Source: CAYSCZ01 sp051155775 (GTDB taxonomy: Bacteria > Bacteroidota > Bacteroidia > Cytophagales > Cyclobacteriaceae). From it: DNA of 64,000 bases. The position numbers were made by a program, and so were the translations under genes. A model generated the notes under the pieces. That model had not been told where the DNA came from. It did no database searches and saw nothing but the letters and a program-made list of their open reading frames with translations. Location of the stretch: the NCBI GenBank assembly GCA_051155775.1, contig DAXETV010000028.1:53789-117788 (forward strand), written 5' to 3'. Positions 16,803 to 26,482 of this stretch are shown in pieces (the stretch's first letter is position 1; the number at the start of each line of letters is the position of its first letter).

Positions 16803-18572
16803 TTATTCCTGATCTTCTTTGATCAATCTTTTTCTGTAAGCATTAAAAATGTTAGATTTTGAAAGAAAGCCAACATACTTTTTGTTTTCCAAAACCGGCA
16901 AGTTCCAAACGTTGGAATACTCGAATTTATTCATAACCGATTGCATCTCTTCGTTGGGAGACACAAAAGCCGGAGGTTTTTGCATGATCTCATTGACTAC
17001 AGTATTTTTACGTATATCGTCATCAAACATAATATCCCTAATATCATCCAGCGTAACAATCCCGTGCAACTCATTCTTTTCATCCACAACCGGGAAAATA
17101 TTTCTTCGAGATATTTTGACTTTCTCGATAAGCTCATCAAGCGTAGCATCCGGATGAATTGTTTTGAGATCTGTTTCAATAAGTCTTTTTATGCTTAGGT
17201 TGCTTAGCACCTTACGATCCTTATCGTACTGAATAAGGTCACCCCTTTCGATCAGATTTTTAGTATATAAACTGTATTTTTCAAATCTTAAGGTTGTTGC
17301 ATATGATATCGCTGAGACCAGCATCAATGGAACAAAAAGCGTATAACCACCCGTGATTTCTGCAATGAGAAAAATAGCAGTGAGTGGTGCATGGAGAATT
17401 CCACTCATTAAACCACACATTCCGACCAACGTAAAATTACTAGTGCTAATATCAATACCCATCACAAACTGCAAGACTTTTGCAAGAAAGAAACCGGTGA
17501 CCCCGCCGATAAACAACGAAGGAGCAAAAATACCACCACTACCACCAGCCCCAATGGTTAGTGCGGAAGCAATTGGTTTAACTAGAATCACACTAATGAT
17601 GAATAAAATTAATAGTAGGTAACTATCATAGTGCCCATAGAATAAGCTTCTATTTAGTATTTGAGATTCATTTCCATTGAGAATCAGCTTGATCGTATCG
17701 TAACCCTCTCCATAGATTGGGGGAAATAAAAATATGATGATGGCCAAAATTATCCCACCGGTAAATGCTCTGCCAAAATCATTTCGTATCTCATAAATTT
17801 TGTTTTCTACATAGTAGGTTAACCGGGTAAAATAAACAGAGACTATCCCACATAAAATCCCCAGTAGAATAAAGTATGGAACGTCGGAAAGCATGAATGC
17901 ATCCTGTAGCGTAAAAGAAAATAAGATATCATCACCGAGCAATGTCAGTGAAACCAACGCACCAACCACTGATGCAATAAGTAGTGGGACGAACTGGTTA
18001 ATGGTAATATCTGTAAGGATAACCTCAATGGTAAAAATAACCCCGGCAATAGGAGAATTAAAGATGGCTGCTATGGCCCCGGCGGATCCACATCCGATAA
18101 GCAACGACCTTTTTTTGTAGTTTAAATGAAATAAACTGCCAAGGTTTGAGCCAATAGCTGAACCTGTAACCACGATAGGTGCCTCTAAACCAACTGAACC
18201 TCCGAAACCAACCGTCAGAGCACTGGTAAACATTCTTGAATAAATTTTAACCCTGCTTATGACACTTGAATTCTTTGATATGGAATAAAGGATTTGCGTG
18301 ATACCATGACCTAGCTTGTCCTTTATGAAATATTTAGTCAGGGTTAGCGTCAGCAAAATACCAACAAGAGGGAAGCCCAGATATAAATAATTTATTCCGG
18401 TGTTATCGAGATTTTCTTCCAGAGTGCCCTGTATAAGGTGCACCGCACTTTTTAAAGTGACAGCCGCCAGTCCTGATAACAAGCCCACAAAGCCACTGGA
18501 TATTAATATGAAGTTAGTAAAATGCTTTACTCTCCATAACAGGAATCTTATGAAAATATCATTAATTTTCAT
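16803..18572 (-). CDS. ClC-family chloride channel/transporter with CBS domains
   Basis: A 589-residue inner-membrane protein. The ClC membrane domain (about residues 10-430) has GGSVGLEAPIVVTGSAIGS, in which the Glu of GLEAP is the gating glutamate, and GAGGSGGIFAPSLFIGG for anion coordination. Two cytoplasmic CBS domains (about 455-585) follow, including FPVVDEKNELHGIVTLDDI and LPVLENKKYVGFLSKSNIF, which may bind adenosine nucleotides. ClC proteins move chloride or fluoride, often coupled to protons; the ion here is not settled. The start is only 22 bp from the divergent VOC gene, so promoters must overlap coding DNA. Confidence 0.93.
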   Translation of the reverse strand: MKINDIFIRFLLWRVKHFTNFILISSGFVGLLSGLAAVTLKSAVHLIQGTLEENLDNTGINYLYLGFPLVGILLTLTLTKYFIKDKLGHGITQILYSISKNSSVISRVKIYSRMFTSALTVGFGGSVGLEAPIVVTGSAIGSNLGSLFHLNYKKRSLLIGCGSAGAIAAIFNSPIAGVIFTIEVILTDITINQFVPLLIASVVGALVSLTLLGDDILFSFTLQDAFMLSDVPYFILLGILCGIVSVYFTRLTYYVENKIYEIRNDFGRAFTGGIILAIIIFLFPPIYGEGYDTIKLILNGNESQILNRSLFYGHYDSYLLLILFIISVILVKPIASALTIGAGGSGGIFAPSLFIGGVTGFFLAKVLQFVMGIDISTSNFTLVGMCGLMSGILHAPLTAIFLIAEITGGYTLFVPLMLVSAISYATTLRFEKYSLYTKNLIERGDLIQYDKDRKVLSNLSIKRLIETDLKTIHPDATLDELIEKVKISRRNIFPVVDEKNELHGIVTLDDIRDIMFDDDIRKNTVVNEIMQKPPAFVSPNEEMQSVMNKFEYSNVWNLPVLENKKYVGFLSKSNIFNAYRKRLIKEDQE

Positions 18573-18594
18573 CTAAAAGGAATTACAAGTCCTC

Positions 18595-18987
18595 ATGAGA
18601 ATTACACAAATAAAAGAAAATTGTCTTTATATATCTGATTTGGATCAAAGTGAAAGGTTCTACAATGGCTTACTTAATTTACCGATAATTAGTAAAGTTG
18701 CTGGTAGGCATATTTTCTTTCGGGCAGGGTCATCAGTACTATTATGCTTTATAGCTGAAAAAACAAAAGCAGACAAAAATTTGCCCCCACACTATGCTTA
18801 TGGGAAACAACACCTCGCCTTTGAAGTAGCCACAGAGGATTATCAAAAAACAAAAGAACAGTTCAAAAAACATAATATACCAATTACGCATGAGCAATCA
18901 TGGAGGGATAACCTCAGATCGTTTTATTTTGAAGATCCGGACGGACACGTTCTGGAAGTAGTTCAACGTGGGATTTGGGGCGATTAA
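18595..18987 (+). CDS. VOC-superfamily protein (glyoxalase/dioxygenase fold)
   Basis: A 130-residue single VOC domain made of two beta-alpha-beta-beta-beta units: ENCLYISDLDQSERFYNGLL then HIFFRAGSSVLLCF, and KQHLAFEVATEDYQKTKEQF then RSFYFEDPDGHVLEVVQ. His in KQHLAFEV and Glu in HVLEVV are likely metal ligands; the usual first His near the N-terminus is replaced (ENC), so metal binding may be partial. The chemistry (glyoxalase, dioxygenase or fosfomycin-type resistance) cannot be told. Its stop codon overlaps that of map through TTAA. Confidence 0.82.
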   Translation: MRITQIKENCLYISDLDQSERFYNGLLNLPIISKVAGRHIFFRAGSSVLLCFIAEKTKADKNLPPHYAYGKQHLAFEVATEDYQKTKEQFKKHNIPITHEQSWRDNLRSFYFEDPDGHVLEVVQRGIWGD

Positions 18988-19784
18988 ACCAATACGGCAT
19001 TCTCTTCCGCCAATGCTTTTTCTATATACTCAAAAGTTGATAGAATTACAGGCTTATCGTTTACCACTGCCACATTGTGCTCGAAATGTGCAGAAGGTTT
19101 CCTATCAGCTGTCACTATAGTCCAACCATCGTTCAATTGTTTTACCCTCCTGGTTCCCAGGTTAATCATGGGTTCAATGGCTATTACTAATCCATTTTTT
19201 ATCTTGGGGCCACGACCCCTTTTTCCAAAGTTTGGTACCTCAGGCGATTCATGCATCTTCTTTCCTATTCCATGTCCAACCAGTTCACGGACCACACCAT
19301 ACCCATGAGACTCATTATAGCGCTGTATTTCATGGCTGATGTCCCCTATTCTATTTCCTACAGTTGCCTTTTCAATACCCAGGTAAAGGCTTTCCTTAGT
19401 CACCATTAATAATTTTTTAACTTCATCAGAGATTTCCCCTACTGCAAATGAATAAGCATGATCCCCGTAATAACCGTTTTTTAAAACCCCGATATCAATA
19501 CCGATAATATCACCATCTTTTAGTACCCTATTGGTTGGGATACCATGTACTACTTGCTCGTTGACAGATGTTATTATGGAGTTAGGATAATCGTATAATC
19601 CTAAAAAACCCGGAACTGCACCATGATCCCTGATAAATTCATCGGCTCTTTTGTCAAGATAGAGCAAATTAGTGCCCGGCTTTATCTCTTTCGCAAGCAC
19701 ACCAAGGGCTTTAGATACTAGTAATGAACTTTCCCGGATGAGCTCAATTTCATCTAAGGATTTTAATTTTATGGATTTACTCAA
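18984..19784 (-). CDS. map: Methionine aminopeptidase, type I
   Basis: Map removes the initiator methionine from nascent proteins. The 266-residue product contains the M24 metal ligands in GDIIGIDIGVLKNGYYGDHA (two Asp), the His of VGHGIGKKMHESP, and the two Glu in IAIEPMIN and AHFEHNVAVV. HGIPTNRVLKDGD near residue 80 is the usual substrate loop. No ATG is available; TTG at 19784 begins MSKSIKLKSLDE and fits family length. A candidate TACTTTTG -7 box lies 21 bp upstream. Unlike many bacteria, it is not in a ribosomal-protein/secY operon here. Secure. Confidence 0.95.
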   Translation of the reverse strand: MSKSIKLKSLDEIELIRESSLLVSKALGVLAKEIKPGTNLLYLDKRADEFIRDHGAVPGFLGLYDYPNSIITSVNEQVVHGIPTNRVLKDGDIIGIDIGVLKNGYYGDHAYSFAVGEISDEVKKLLMVTKESLYLGIEKATVGNRIGDISHEIQRYNESHGYGVVRELVGHGIGKKMHESPEVPNFGKRGRGPKIKNGLVIAIEPMINLGTRRVKQLNDGWTIVTADRKPSAHFEHNVAVVNDKPVILSTFEYIEKALAEENAVLV

Positions 19785-19804
19785 AGGTTATAAAATTATA
19801 GCTT

Positions 19805-19812
19805 CAAAAGTA
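19805..19812 (-). promoter_or_regulatory. Candidate -7 element for map
   Basis: On the reverse strand TACTTTTG fits TAnnTTTG exactly and ends about 20 bp before the TTG start of map, which would give a very short leader. No good TTG box is visible upstream, where the terminator of the preceding gene lies. Confidence 0.4.
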
Positions 19813-19834
19813 GATTAACTTTTTAAATAGTGAA

Positions 19835-19870
19835 TAAAAAAACCCCGGCTTAGTTTAAAACCGGGGCTTT
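19835..19870 (-). terminator. Rho-independent terminator after SPOR-like gene
   Basis: Reading the reverse strand, CCCCGG (rc of 19861-19866), a 12-nt loop and CCGGGG (rc of 19843-19848) form a strong GC stem followed by a run of eight T (19835-19842). It starts about 20 bp after the stop of the gene at 19888-20535. Confidence 0.9.
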
Positions 19871-19887
19871 AGATTGAAAGTGATACT

Positions 19888-20535
19888 TTATATCACTCCT
19901 TCTAATACTTCTTTGATAGGAACCCTTCTGTTATCTTTATATGATACAATCCATGCATCTTTTACACCCATCTCCCTCAGGTATTTTTTAAATTTGTCCG
20001 CTTCCCAATAATCTCTGAATGCACCAAGAGACATCCTTTGCAAGTCTCCATCCTGATCTGCTTTGAAGTTGTCCCCGGCACTATTGTATTTGGTTAAGTC
20101 TTTATTCTTAAAAGCACCGATTTGAACCCTAAATACAACACCTTTGCTATATTGTCCAGAGGATCTATTAACTGTTCTAGAAGGTTGACTTCCATTTCCA
20201 TCCGACACGGTTTCTGGTAAACTACCCCCATTGCTTCTCATGGATGCTAATTCACTTCTTAAGCTGGAAACCTGATCCTGGTATTGAGCGATTTGTTCAT
20301 CTCTGTCAGATATTTTAGCATCTGTAGCTTCAAGCTCCTTTTTTAGATCCGCAATCTGGCCCTTTAATGATTTGTTCTCGTCAAAAAGTGCTTTGAGTTG
20401 TTCCGGATTATTTTTAAATGTCTTGGCTCTTTTTTTCCATTGCTTCTTTTCTTTTTTAGACATTTTTTGAGCGTCTACAGGCTCAACGAAAAGAAAACAT
20501 AATAATATGGGAACTATGATACCTAAAAATCGCAT
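19888..20535 (-). CDS. Secreted coiled-coil protein with SPOR-like C-terminus
   Basis: A 215-residue exported protein. A signal peptide (residues 1-22, ending VDAQ) is followed by a very basic stretch KMSKKEKKQWKKRAK, a long heptad-like coiled coil (about 45-100, with KGQIADLKKELEATDAKI) and a low-complexity linker. The C-terminus reads VFRVQIGAFKNKDL, then SLGAFRDYWEADKFKKYLRE, the two-repeat look of a SPOR domain, which binds denuded peptidoglycan at division sites. Similar proteins are often labelled ezrin/radixin-like in Cytophagales. A cell-envelope role is likely; the exact job is unknown. Confidence 0.75.
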   Translation of the reverse strand: MRFLGIIVPILLCFLFVEPVDAQKMSKKEKKQWKKRAKTFKNNPEQLKALFDENKSLKGQIADLKKELEATDAKISDRDEQIAQYQDQVSSLRSELASMRSNGGSLPETVSDGNGSQPSRTVNRSSGQYSKGVVFRVQIGAFKNKDLTKYNSAGDNFKADQDGDLQRMSLGAFRDYWEADKFKKYLREMGVKDAWIVSYKDNRRVPIKEVLEGVI

Positions 20536-20611
20536 ATCTTATCCTTTTATTGAATTTTTTTTAATATTTGGCTAAAATAAATTAAAATCTGCTATTTTAG
20601 CAAGTTTATCC

Positions 20612-22015
20612 TTAGTTATTTGAGCTCCCAATCATATTTTCCGGTACGACCCACTTATTATACTGCTCATTAGTTAATAATCCCAATTCAAGTGCAGCTT
20701 CCCTTAATGTAGATCCATCTGCATGAGCTTTTTTAGCAATTTTAGCCGCATTTTCATAGCCTATGTGCGGGTTTAGTGCAGTTACGAGCATCAGCGAGTC
20801 TTCAAGTTTTTGTTTGATCACCGGATAATTCGGTTCAATTCCCACGGCACAATTATCGTTAAAAGACTGGCAGGCATCACCCAGCAGGCGCGCTGAATTA
20901 AGCAGGTTGTAAACCATCATTGGTTTGAAAACATTTAACTCAAAATGGCCATACATTCCTCCGGCACCGATGGCAACATCATTTCCAATAACCTGAGCGC
21001 ACACCATAGTCAGGGCCTCACATTGTGTGGGGTTAACCTTACCCGGCATAATAGAAGACCCCGGTTCATTTGAAGGAATATTTATCTCTCCAATGCCACT
21101 TCTCGGACCTGAGCATAGCATCCGGATATCGTTACCAAATTTCATCAGGCTAATGGCCAATTGCTTTAAAGCGCCATGGGTTTCTACTATGGCGTCATGA
21201 GCCGCTAAAGCCTCAAATTTATTTTCAGCAGTTTTAAAGGGCATCCCGGAATGTTTTGCTATTTTTTCTGCAACCAGTTCTGCATAGCCAAAAGGTGTAT
21301 TTAACCCCGTGCCCACAGCAGTTCCTCCCAGAGCAATTTCAGAAAGGTGTTCAAAAGTATTTGTCAAAGCCCTTAGGCCATGATCAATCTGAGAGACATA
21401 CCCGGAGAACTCCTGACCTAAGCTGAGGGGGGTTGCATCCATAAAATGTGTTCTACCAATCTTCACCACCGATTGAAATTCATCAGACTTTGATTTAAGT
21501 GTATCCCTCAGCAATTCAATCTTTGGTATGGTTACCTCGACCAACATTTTATAAGCTGCTATGTGCATAGCCGTTGGAAATGTATCATTCGATGATTGTG
21601 ATTTATTCACATCATCGTTAGGATGTATAAATTTTGTTGAGTCTTCAAGACGGCCTCCATTCTTAACATGGGCCCGGTTTGCAACCACCTCATTCATATT
21701 CATATTAGACTGAGTGCCAGATCCTGTTTGCCAGACAACCAGGGGAAACTGGTCATCCAAGGCGCCAGTTAATACCTCATCGCATACATCAGCAATTAGT
21801 TTTGCTTTATCAGCGCTTAATATCCCAAGTTCATTATTTGCCTCAGCAGCTGATTTTTTTAATATGGCAAAAGCATGCACAATCTCTATTGGCATTTGCA
21901 TATTTTCACCTCCTATTCTGAAGTTATCTTTAGATCGTTGAGTTTGAGCGCCCCAGTACTTATCCGCAGGAACTTCAACATTGCCAAGGGTGTCTTTTTC
22001 TATTCTGGTTTTCAT
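20612..22015 (-). CDS. fumC: Class II fumarate hydratase FumC
   Basis: FumC hydrates fumarate to L-malate in the TCA cycle, without an iron-sulfur cluster. The 467-residue product has SGTQSNMNMNEVVANRA, HPNDDVNKSQSSND, GRTHFMDATPLSLGQEFSG and the superfamily signature GSSIMPGKVNP, all expected for fumarase C rather than aspartase or argininosuccinate lyase. Start and length match the family. It is alone on its transcript: the SPOR-like gene lies 76 bp downstream and the 520 bp upstream are non-coding. Very secure. Confidence 0.96.
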   Translation of the reverse strand: MKTRIEKDTLGNVEVPADKYWGAQTQRSKDNFRIGGENMQMPIEIVHAFAILKKSAAEANNELGILSADKAKLIADVCDEVLTGALDDQFPLVVWQTGSGTQSNMNMNEVVANRAHVKNGGRLEDSTKFIHPNDDVNKSQSSNDTFPTAMHIAAYKMLVEVTIPKIELLRDTLKSKSDEFQSVVKIGRTHFMDATPLSLGQEFSGYVSQIDHGLRALTNTFEHLSEIALGGTAVGTGLNTPFGYAELVAEKIAKHSGMPFKTAENKFEALAAHDAIVETHGALKQLAISLMKFGNDIRMLCSGPRSGIGEINIPSNEPGSSIMPGKVNPTQCEALTMVCAQVIGNDVAIGAGGMYGHFELNVFKPMMVYNLLNSARLLGDACQSFNDNCAVGIEPNYPVIKQKLEDSLMLVTALNPHIGYENAAKIAKKAHADGSTLREAALELGLLTNEQYNKWVVPENMIGSSNN

Positions 22016-22536
22016 AATTATTAATAATGGTTCAGGTTTTTTTACGTTTTTAACACCCTAAAATATAACCATTAGACGAATTTCTTAATTTGAAATAATC
22101 TATTTGTTTTATTAATTATAACTGGTTAAAAAATGAAACAACTCTAGAATACTCACCATAATGAATCACTAACCTGTCCCCCAGAGAAGTAAATGTAAAT
22201 GAAACAGGCTATGAAAGTGGTCAATTCGCATTAATTGTCCTACCGGAAGCAGAATTTGGACATAAAAGAAATGTACGGTTGAGATGAGGTAAATTGAAAA
22301 AAATGCGGGCATACGTCTAAAAAGACGTGGACAATTCCACCAAAAATTCACGAAAATAAAATCAAGCGTTCAGAAAGGAGTTAACCGGAATCTCATCATT
22401 ACATGATACTTGTTACGCTTATTATCAGATATTAAGGATTTTAGCTAATAAATTGCAAAAAATATTTAATAAGCAATAAGGGTTATACAAACCTTGATTG
22501 TTAAAGTATTTCTATTTTATATAAACGTAAACAGTA
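22016..22536. other. Non-coding gap between fumC and TonB receptor genes
   Basis: These 521 bases separate two divergent genes. The outer parts are very AT-rich, and the middle (about 22150-22400) is more balanced. A 40-codon open stretch ending at a TGA near 22285 has no start codon and is preceded directly by a stop. A small perfect hairpin, ACGTCT-AAAA-AGACGT, lies at 22313-22328 without a T-tract. I see no tRNA, no clear promoter pair and no known gene. Confidence 0.5.
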
Positions 22537-25221
22537 TTGAGATTTAACATATTATTAGGAGTCCTGGCTACTATCCAGGTAATTCCTGCACTATGCCAGG
22601 AAAAAACATTGTCAGCAGAATTTAATCAAGCGCCATTATCGGCGGTTATTGATTATCTTAAAGAAAAGACAGAGAACTATTTCTACTATGATCCAGCCTG
22701 GGATAAATATTACCAATACACTTTCAGCTTCTCAGGATGGACCGATGATCAGGTTTTGGATTATCTAGCCAAACAATCCCCAATTATTTTTGAATATTAT
22801 AGTGATAATACCATCATACTATTTAATCGGGATCAGGAAAAAATATTTAAATCAAAAACTCAACTTAATACTGCTGGTTATTATCCTACCCTAACCCTTG
22901 GTGATGAAGCCAACACTGATTATACGCGCAGTTATAAAGTTACCGGAAAGATTATTAATGGAGGTAACGGCGAACCAATCACTGGAGCAAAGTTAGCAAT
23001 CCAGGATACAGACCAAAAAACCATATCCGACCCTTCCGGTAATTTTCAATTTAGTCTAAAACCGGGGGGATATTTCTTGGAGGCAAATAGTCTTGGCTTT
23101 GAAAAGGAAAGGTATAACCTTGAAGTATACGCGGGAGGAAATATCTCCATAAAGCTATTTGAAAATACCATTGAGTTGGAAAATTTCACACTCTTCAGTA
23201 CATCGGCTGACAATAATATATCCTCCACCATTTCCGGGAAAAACACCATTGATATCAGCACACTAAAAAAAATACCCGCTGTTTTAGGTGAGGTAGATGT
23301 TTTAAAAAGTGTTCAAACACTTCCTGGTGTAACCTCAGTGGGAGAAGTATACAACGGGTTTAATGTACGGGGCGGCAGCGTAGATCAAAACCTAATTCTT
23401 CTGGATGAAGCCCCTATTTTTAATCCATCGCACGTATTTGGTTTTTTCTCTATTTTTAATTCAGATATTATTAATAAAGTGGACTTTTACAGGGGAGGAA
23501 TTCCTGCTAACCGCGGTGGAAGACTGGCATCCTTATTACATATAGAACCAAATTATGGTGGGAATCAGTTAAAATTAAATGGTGGTATCAACACCCTATC
23601 AAGCAGATTATCTATAGAAGGCCCGATTGTTAAAGACAAACTGACCTTTATGGCTTCCGGCAGGGCCTCCTATTCTGACTGGCTTTTGGACGTTTTTGAT
23701 GATATTGATTTAAGAAATAGCTCTGCCTCCTTCTATGATGGCTCCTTAGGCATTAGGTATAACATCAATGAAAAAAATCAAATCTCCATCATAAATTATC
23801 TCAGTGATGATCAATTTCGTTTTGCATCAGATACCACTTTCCAATGGAGCAATCTCATCAGTAGCTTTAAATACAAGCATATCGTAAATGAAGACCTTTT
23901 TCTGCAGTTGAACCTGTCTAGAAGTAATTATCAGTATAACGTAAATTCTATAGTGCCGCTGAATGAATACGACCTGGACTATGACATTACCTACCTAAGT
24001 GCGAACATTGATGGATATTACACTTATAGACAACATGAATTCAATGCCGGTTATCAATACAGTACCTATCAATTCCAGCCTGGCCACATCAGGCCCTCAA
24101 GTGAGCAGTCAATTATAGAAGAAAAACAACTACAGGAAGAAAATACAAGGGAATTAGGAATATACCTGAGTGATAATATCACCGTCAATCCGGATTTGTC
24201 CCTATCCATAGGCTTTAGATTTTCACAGTTTCACTATATGGGGCCTCAGTCATTTTTTGTGTATGATGAAAGTGAATCTACAAACCTGATCAACGTGATC
24301 GATTCGGTATCCTTCGGCGACGGTCAAAAAATAAAAACCTACTCCGGCTGGGAACCCAGGCTTTCAATTCGGTATAAATTGAATAATAACGCCTCACTGA
24401 AATTTGGTGGTCATAGAATTTATCAATATGTGCACGTTATCTCCAATGCAATCAACATCACGCCTTTTGACATCTGGAAGCCCAGCGATGCTTTTATTAA
24501 ACCACAAATTAGTAATCAGGCATCTATAGGATATTTTCGAAATATAAAAAATAATGCCATCGAGACCTCTGCTGAAATTTATTACCGCGGCATTGAAAAT
24601 GCCATTGATTATAAAAATGGTGCTGAATTAGTTTTAAACAGAAACCTGGAAACGGCCGTCCTGCAAGGTGACGGGAGGGCTTATGGATTGGAGCTAAGCA
24701 TTCGAAAAAATAAGGGCAGATTGACAGGATGGGTCAATTACACATTATCCAGGTCTGAATTAAAATTTGACAGCGAACTTGAAGAAAACACTATTAACGA
24801 CGGGGAATACTACCCGGTAAATTTTGATAGGGCCCATGTGCTGAACCTGTTCGGAAATTACAATATCAGCCGGAGGTATAAACTGGGTGCTACTTTCTTC
24901 TATTCCAGCGGCCGACCGATACCTGCACCGGTGGCCTCTTTTCAATTTGATAACTTTGATGTGCCATTATTTTCTGCCAGAAATCAGTTCAGAATCCAAT
25001 CTTCTCATCGTTTAGACCTTTCATTCACCGTACTAACTAACAATAAAAAAAATAAAAAATGGGAAGGAAGTTGGACCTTTTCCGTATTCAATGTGTATGG
25101 TCGTAAAAATCCGTATTCTGTATTCTTTCGGGACCCTCCTGATGGACCATTAGAGGCCAGACAGCTGATCATTTTCGGGGCACCAATACCCACCATCACT
25201 TATAACTTTACTTTTAATTAA
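22537..25221 (+). CDS. TonB-dependent outer-membrane receptor with STN-like and carboxypeptidase-regulatory-like domains
   Basis: An 894-residue receptor, starting at a TTG with signal peptide to about residue 20 (IPALCQ). An STN-like domain follows (about 22-95, LSAEFNQAPLSAVIDYLKEK), then a carboxypeptidase-regulatory-like strand domain (about 128-210), a plug (about 240-330 with NGFNVRGGSVDQNLILLDE and DFYRGGIPANRGGR) and a 22-strand-type barrel ending TITYNFTFN. Such receptors import siderophores, vitamins or polymers with TonB energy. The STN part usually contacts an anti-sigma factor, but no FecR or sigma gene is adjacent. It is followed after 9 bp by a DUF4249 lipoprotein gene. Ligand unknown. 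Confidence 0.93.
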   Translation: MRFNILLGVLATIQVIPALCQEKTLSAEFNQAPLSAVIDYLKEKTENYFYYDPAWDKYYQYTFSFSGWTDDQVLDYLAKQSPIIFEYYSDNTIILFNRDQEKIFKSKTQLNTAGYYPTLTLGDEANTDYTRSYKVTGKIINGGNGEPITGAKLAIQDTDQKTISDPSGNFQFSLKPGGYFLEANSLGFEKERYNLEVYAGGNISIKLFENTIELENFTLFSTSADNNISSTISGKNTIDISTLKKIPAVLGEVDVLKSVQTLPGVTSVGEVYNGFNVRGGSVDQNLILLDEAPIFNPSHVFGFFSIFNSDIINKVDFYRGGIPANRGGRLASLLHIEPNYGGNQLKLNGGINTLSSRLSIEGPIVKDKLTFMASGRASYSDWLLDVFDDIDLRNSSASFYDGSLGIRYNINEKNQISIINYLSDDQFRFASDTTFQWSNLISSFKYKHIVNEDLFLQLNLSRSNYQYNVNSIVPLNEYDLDYDITYLSANIDGYYTYRQHEFNAGYQYSTYQFQPGHIRPSSEQSIIEEKQLQEENTRELGIYLSDNITVNPDLSLSIGFRFSQFHYMGPQSFFVYDESESTNLINVIDSVSFGDGQKIKTYSGWEPRLSIRYKLNNNASLKFGGHRIYQYVHVISNAINITPFDIWKPSDAFIKPQISNQASIGYFRNIKNNAIETSAEIYYRGIENAIDYKNGAELVLNRNLETAVLQGDGRAYGLELSIRKNKGRLTGWVNYTLSRSELKFDSELEENTINDGEYYPVNFDRAHVLNLFGNYNISRRYKLGATFFYSSGRPIPAPVASFQFDNFDVPLFSARNQFRIQSSHRLDLSFTVLTNNKKNKKWEGSWTFSVFNVYGRKNPYSVFFRDPPDGPLEARQLIIFGAPIPTITYNFTFN

Positions 25222-25230
25222 GCAATTGCT

Positions 25231-26469
25231 ATGGAGCAAATCAATAAAAAGATATTTATCCTATTGGCGATTTTCCCTTTGATTTCCGGTTGCATAGAAA
25301 ATTTTGACTTCGATGCAGATTCAGTTGGCGGCCAATTGGTGGTCGAGGGGTTAATCACAGACCAGAATGAACTTCAGCAAATCCGGTTATCAAGGGCCTT
25401 CGACTTTGATACTACCGTTAACCAGTTTGTTGATAATGCAATAGTATCGGTCAGCGATGATATGGGAAATGTTTACAACTTCACCAACGCGGGCAACGGT
25501 ATGTACATCTCAGATGAATTAGTTGGTGCGGTTGGCAGATCGTACAAATTATCTTTTCGAACAAGCGATGGGAATTTCTATGAATCAAATTTTCAAATGA
25601 TGAAAGCGGTCCCCGAAATCTCATCAATTTACTATGAAAGGGGGACCAAACAAACGTTCAATGAAGCTGGTGTTATAGTAGATGAAGATATTGTGGAGAT
25701 ATTTGTAGATACTAAAAACTTTGAATCAGATCCAGCGACGCTTCTTTTGGATTGGGAAGCAATCTATGAAATAAGAACCTTCCCGGAAGATAATGCCTTC
25801 TTTCCAACAGGCATGGGTGCACCTGCAATCTGTTTTGATCCTTTGCCATGCAGTGGTTATGAGGTTACAGAATTTATTCCTTTGGATCCTGATGTTATCA
25901 TATCGGTTGATTCCATCATTATGGTCCCCCTCACTGAGGACTCCATATTTTTCGTACAAAAAGACACTACATTTTTTATTCCTCGTGATTCATCATTTTT
26001 GAATTGTGGAAACGAAATCGAGCAAGTGGATGAATGTACATGTTGCAATTGCTGGCGAACGGTTTTCAATCCAAACGTTTTACTAAATGAAAATGAAAGC
26101 AGGAACCTGAAGCGCTTCAAGGTTGCTGAGTTTCAGGCTTTGGAGGAGATTTTTGGAAATAAGTTCAGGTTTATAGTAAACCAGTTCTCATTAACTAATG
26201 ATGCTTTTGTTTTTTATCGATCATTAAAATTGCAGCGCGAGAATACCGGATCAATCTTTGAAACACCACCATTTAAAATTAATAGTAACATTATGAACAT
26301 TGATAATGAAGATGAAGATGTGCTTGGATTCTTCACTGCATCTGCTATGAAAAGTGATAGTATTGAGATCATTGGTGGAGAATTGAGCAATCTCATACCA
26401 TTCGAAGACCTAACCATTGATTGCAGGAATTTCCCAAATAGCTCAAATGTAAGACCTGAAAATTGGTAG
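25231..26469 (+). CDS. DUF4249 lipoprotein, TonB-receptor partner
   Basis: A 412-residue lipoprotein with lipobox ISGC (Cys21). The mature protein has beta-rich DUF4249 features: VEGLITDQNELQQIRLSR, IVSVSDDMGNVYNF and YKLSFRTSDG. A Cys cluster CTCCNCWRT (about residue 270) and an upstream Cys resemble the conserved Cys/Trp region of the family. DUF4249 genes regularly follow TonB receptors in this phylum, so it is probably a surface-exposed accessory subunit, which is inference by analogy with SusD. It sits between the receptor (9 bp) and the next gene (13 bp) in one transcript. Confidence 0.88.
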   Translation: MEQINKKIFILLAIFPLISGCIENFDFDADSVGGQLVVEGLITDQNELQQIRLSRAFDFDTTVNQFVDNAIVSVSDDMGNVYNFTNAGNGMYISDELVGAVGRSYKLSFRTSDGNFYESNFQMMKAVPEISSIYYERGTKQTFNEAGVIVDEDIVEIFVDTKNFESDPATLLLDWEAIYEIRTFPEDNAFFPTGMGAPAICFDPLPCSGYEVTEFIPLDPDVIISVDSIIMVPLTEDSIFFVQKDTTFFIPRDSSFLNCGNEIEQVDECTCCNCWRTVFNPNVLLNENESRNLKRFKVAEFQALEEIFGNKFRFIVNQFSLTNDAFVFYRSLKLQRENTGSIFETPPFKINSNIMNIDNEDEDVLGFFTASAMKSDSIEIIGGELSNLIPFEDLTIDCRNFPNSSNVRPENW

Positions 26470-26482
26470 AAATAAAAATGAT

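Noticed and set aside
22160..22285. 40-codon plus-strand open stretch in the fumC-TonB receptor gap
   Set aside because: It begins directly after a stop codon, has no start codon and no recognisable protein, so I do not call it a gene. An old remnant remains possible.
22313..22328. Perfect 6-bp hairpin as a terminator
   Set aside because: No run of T follows on either strand and no gene ends nearby.
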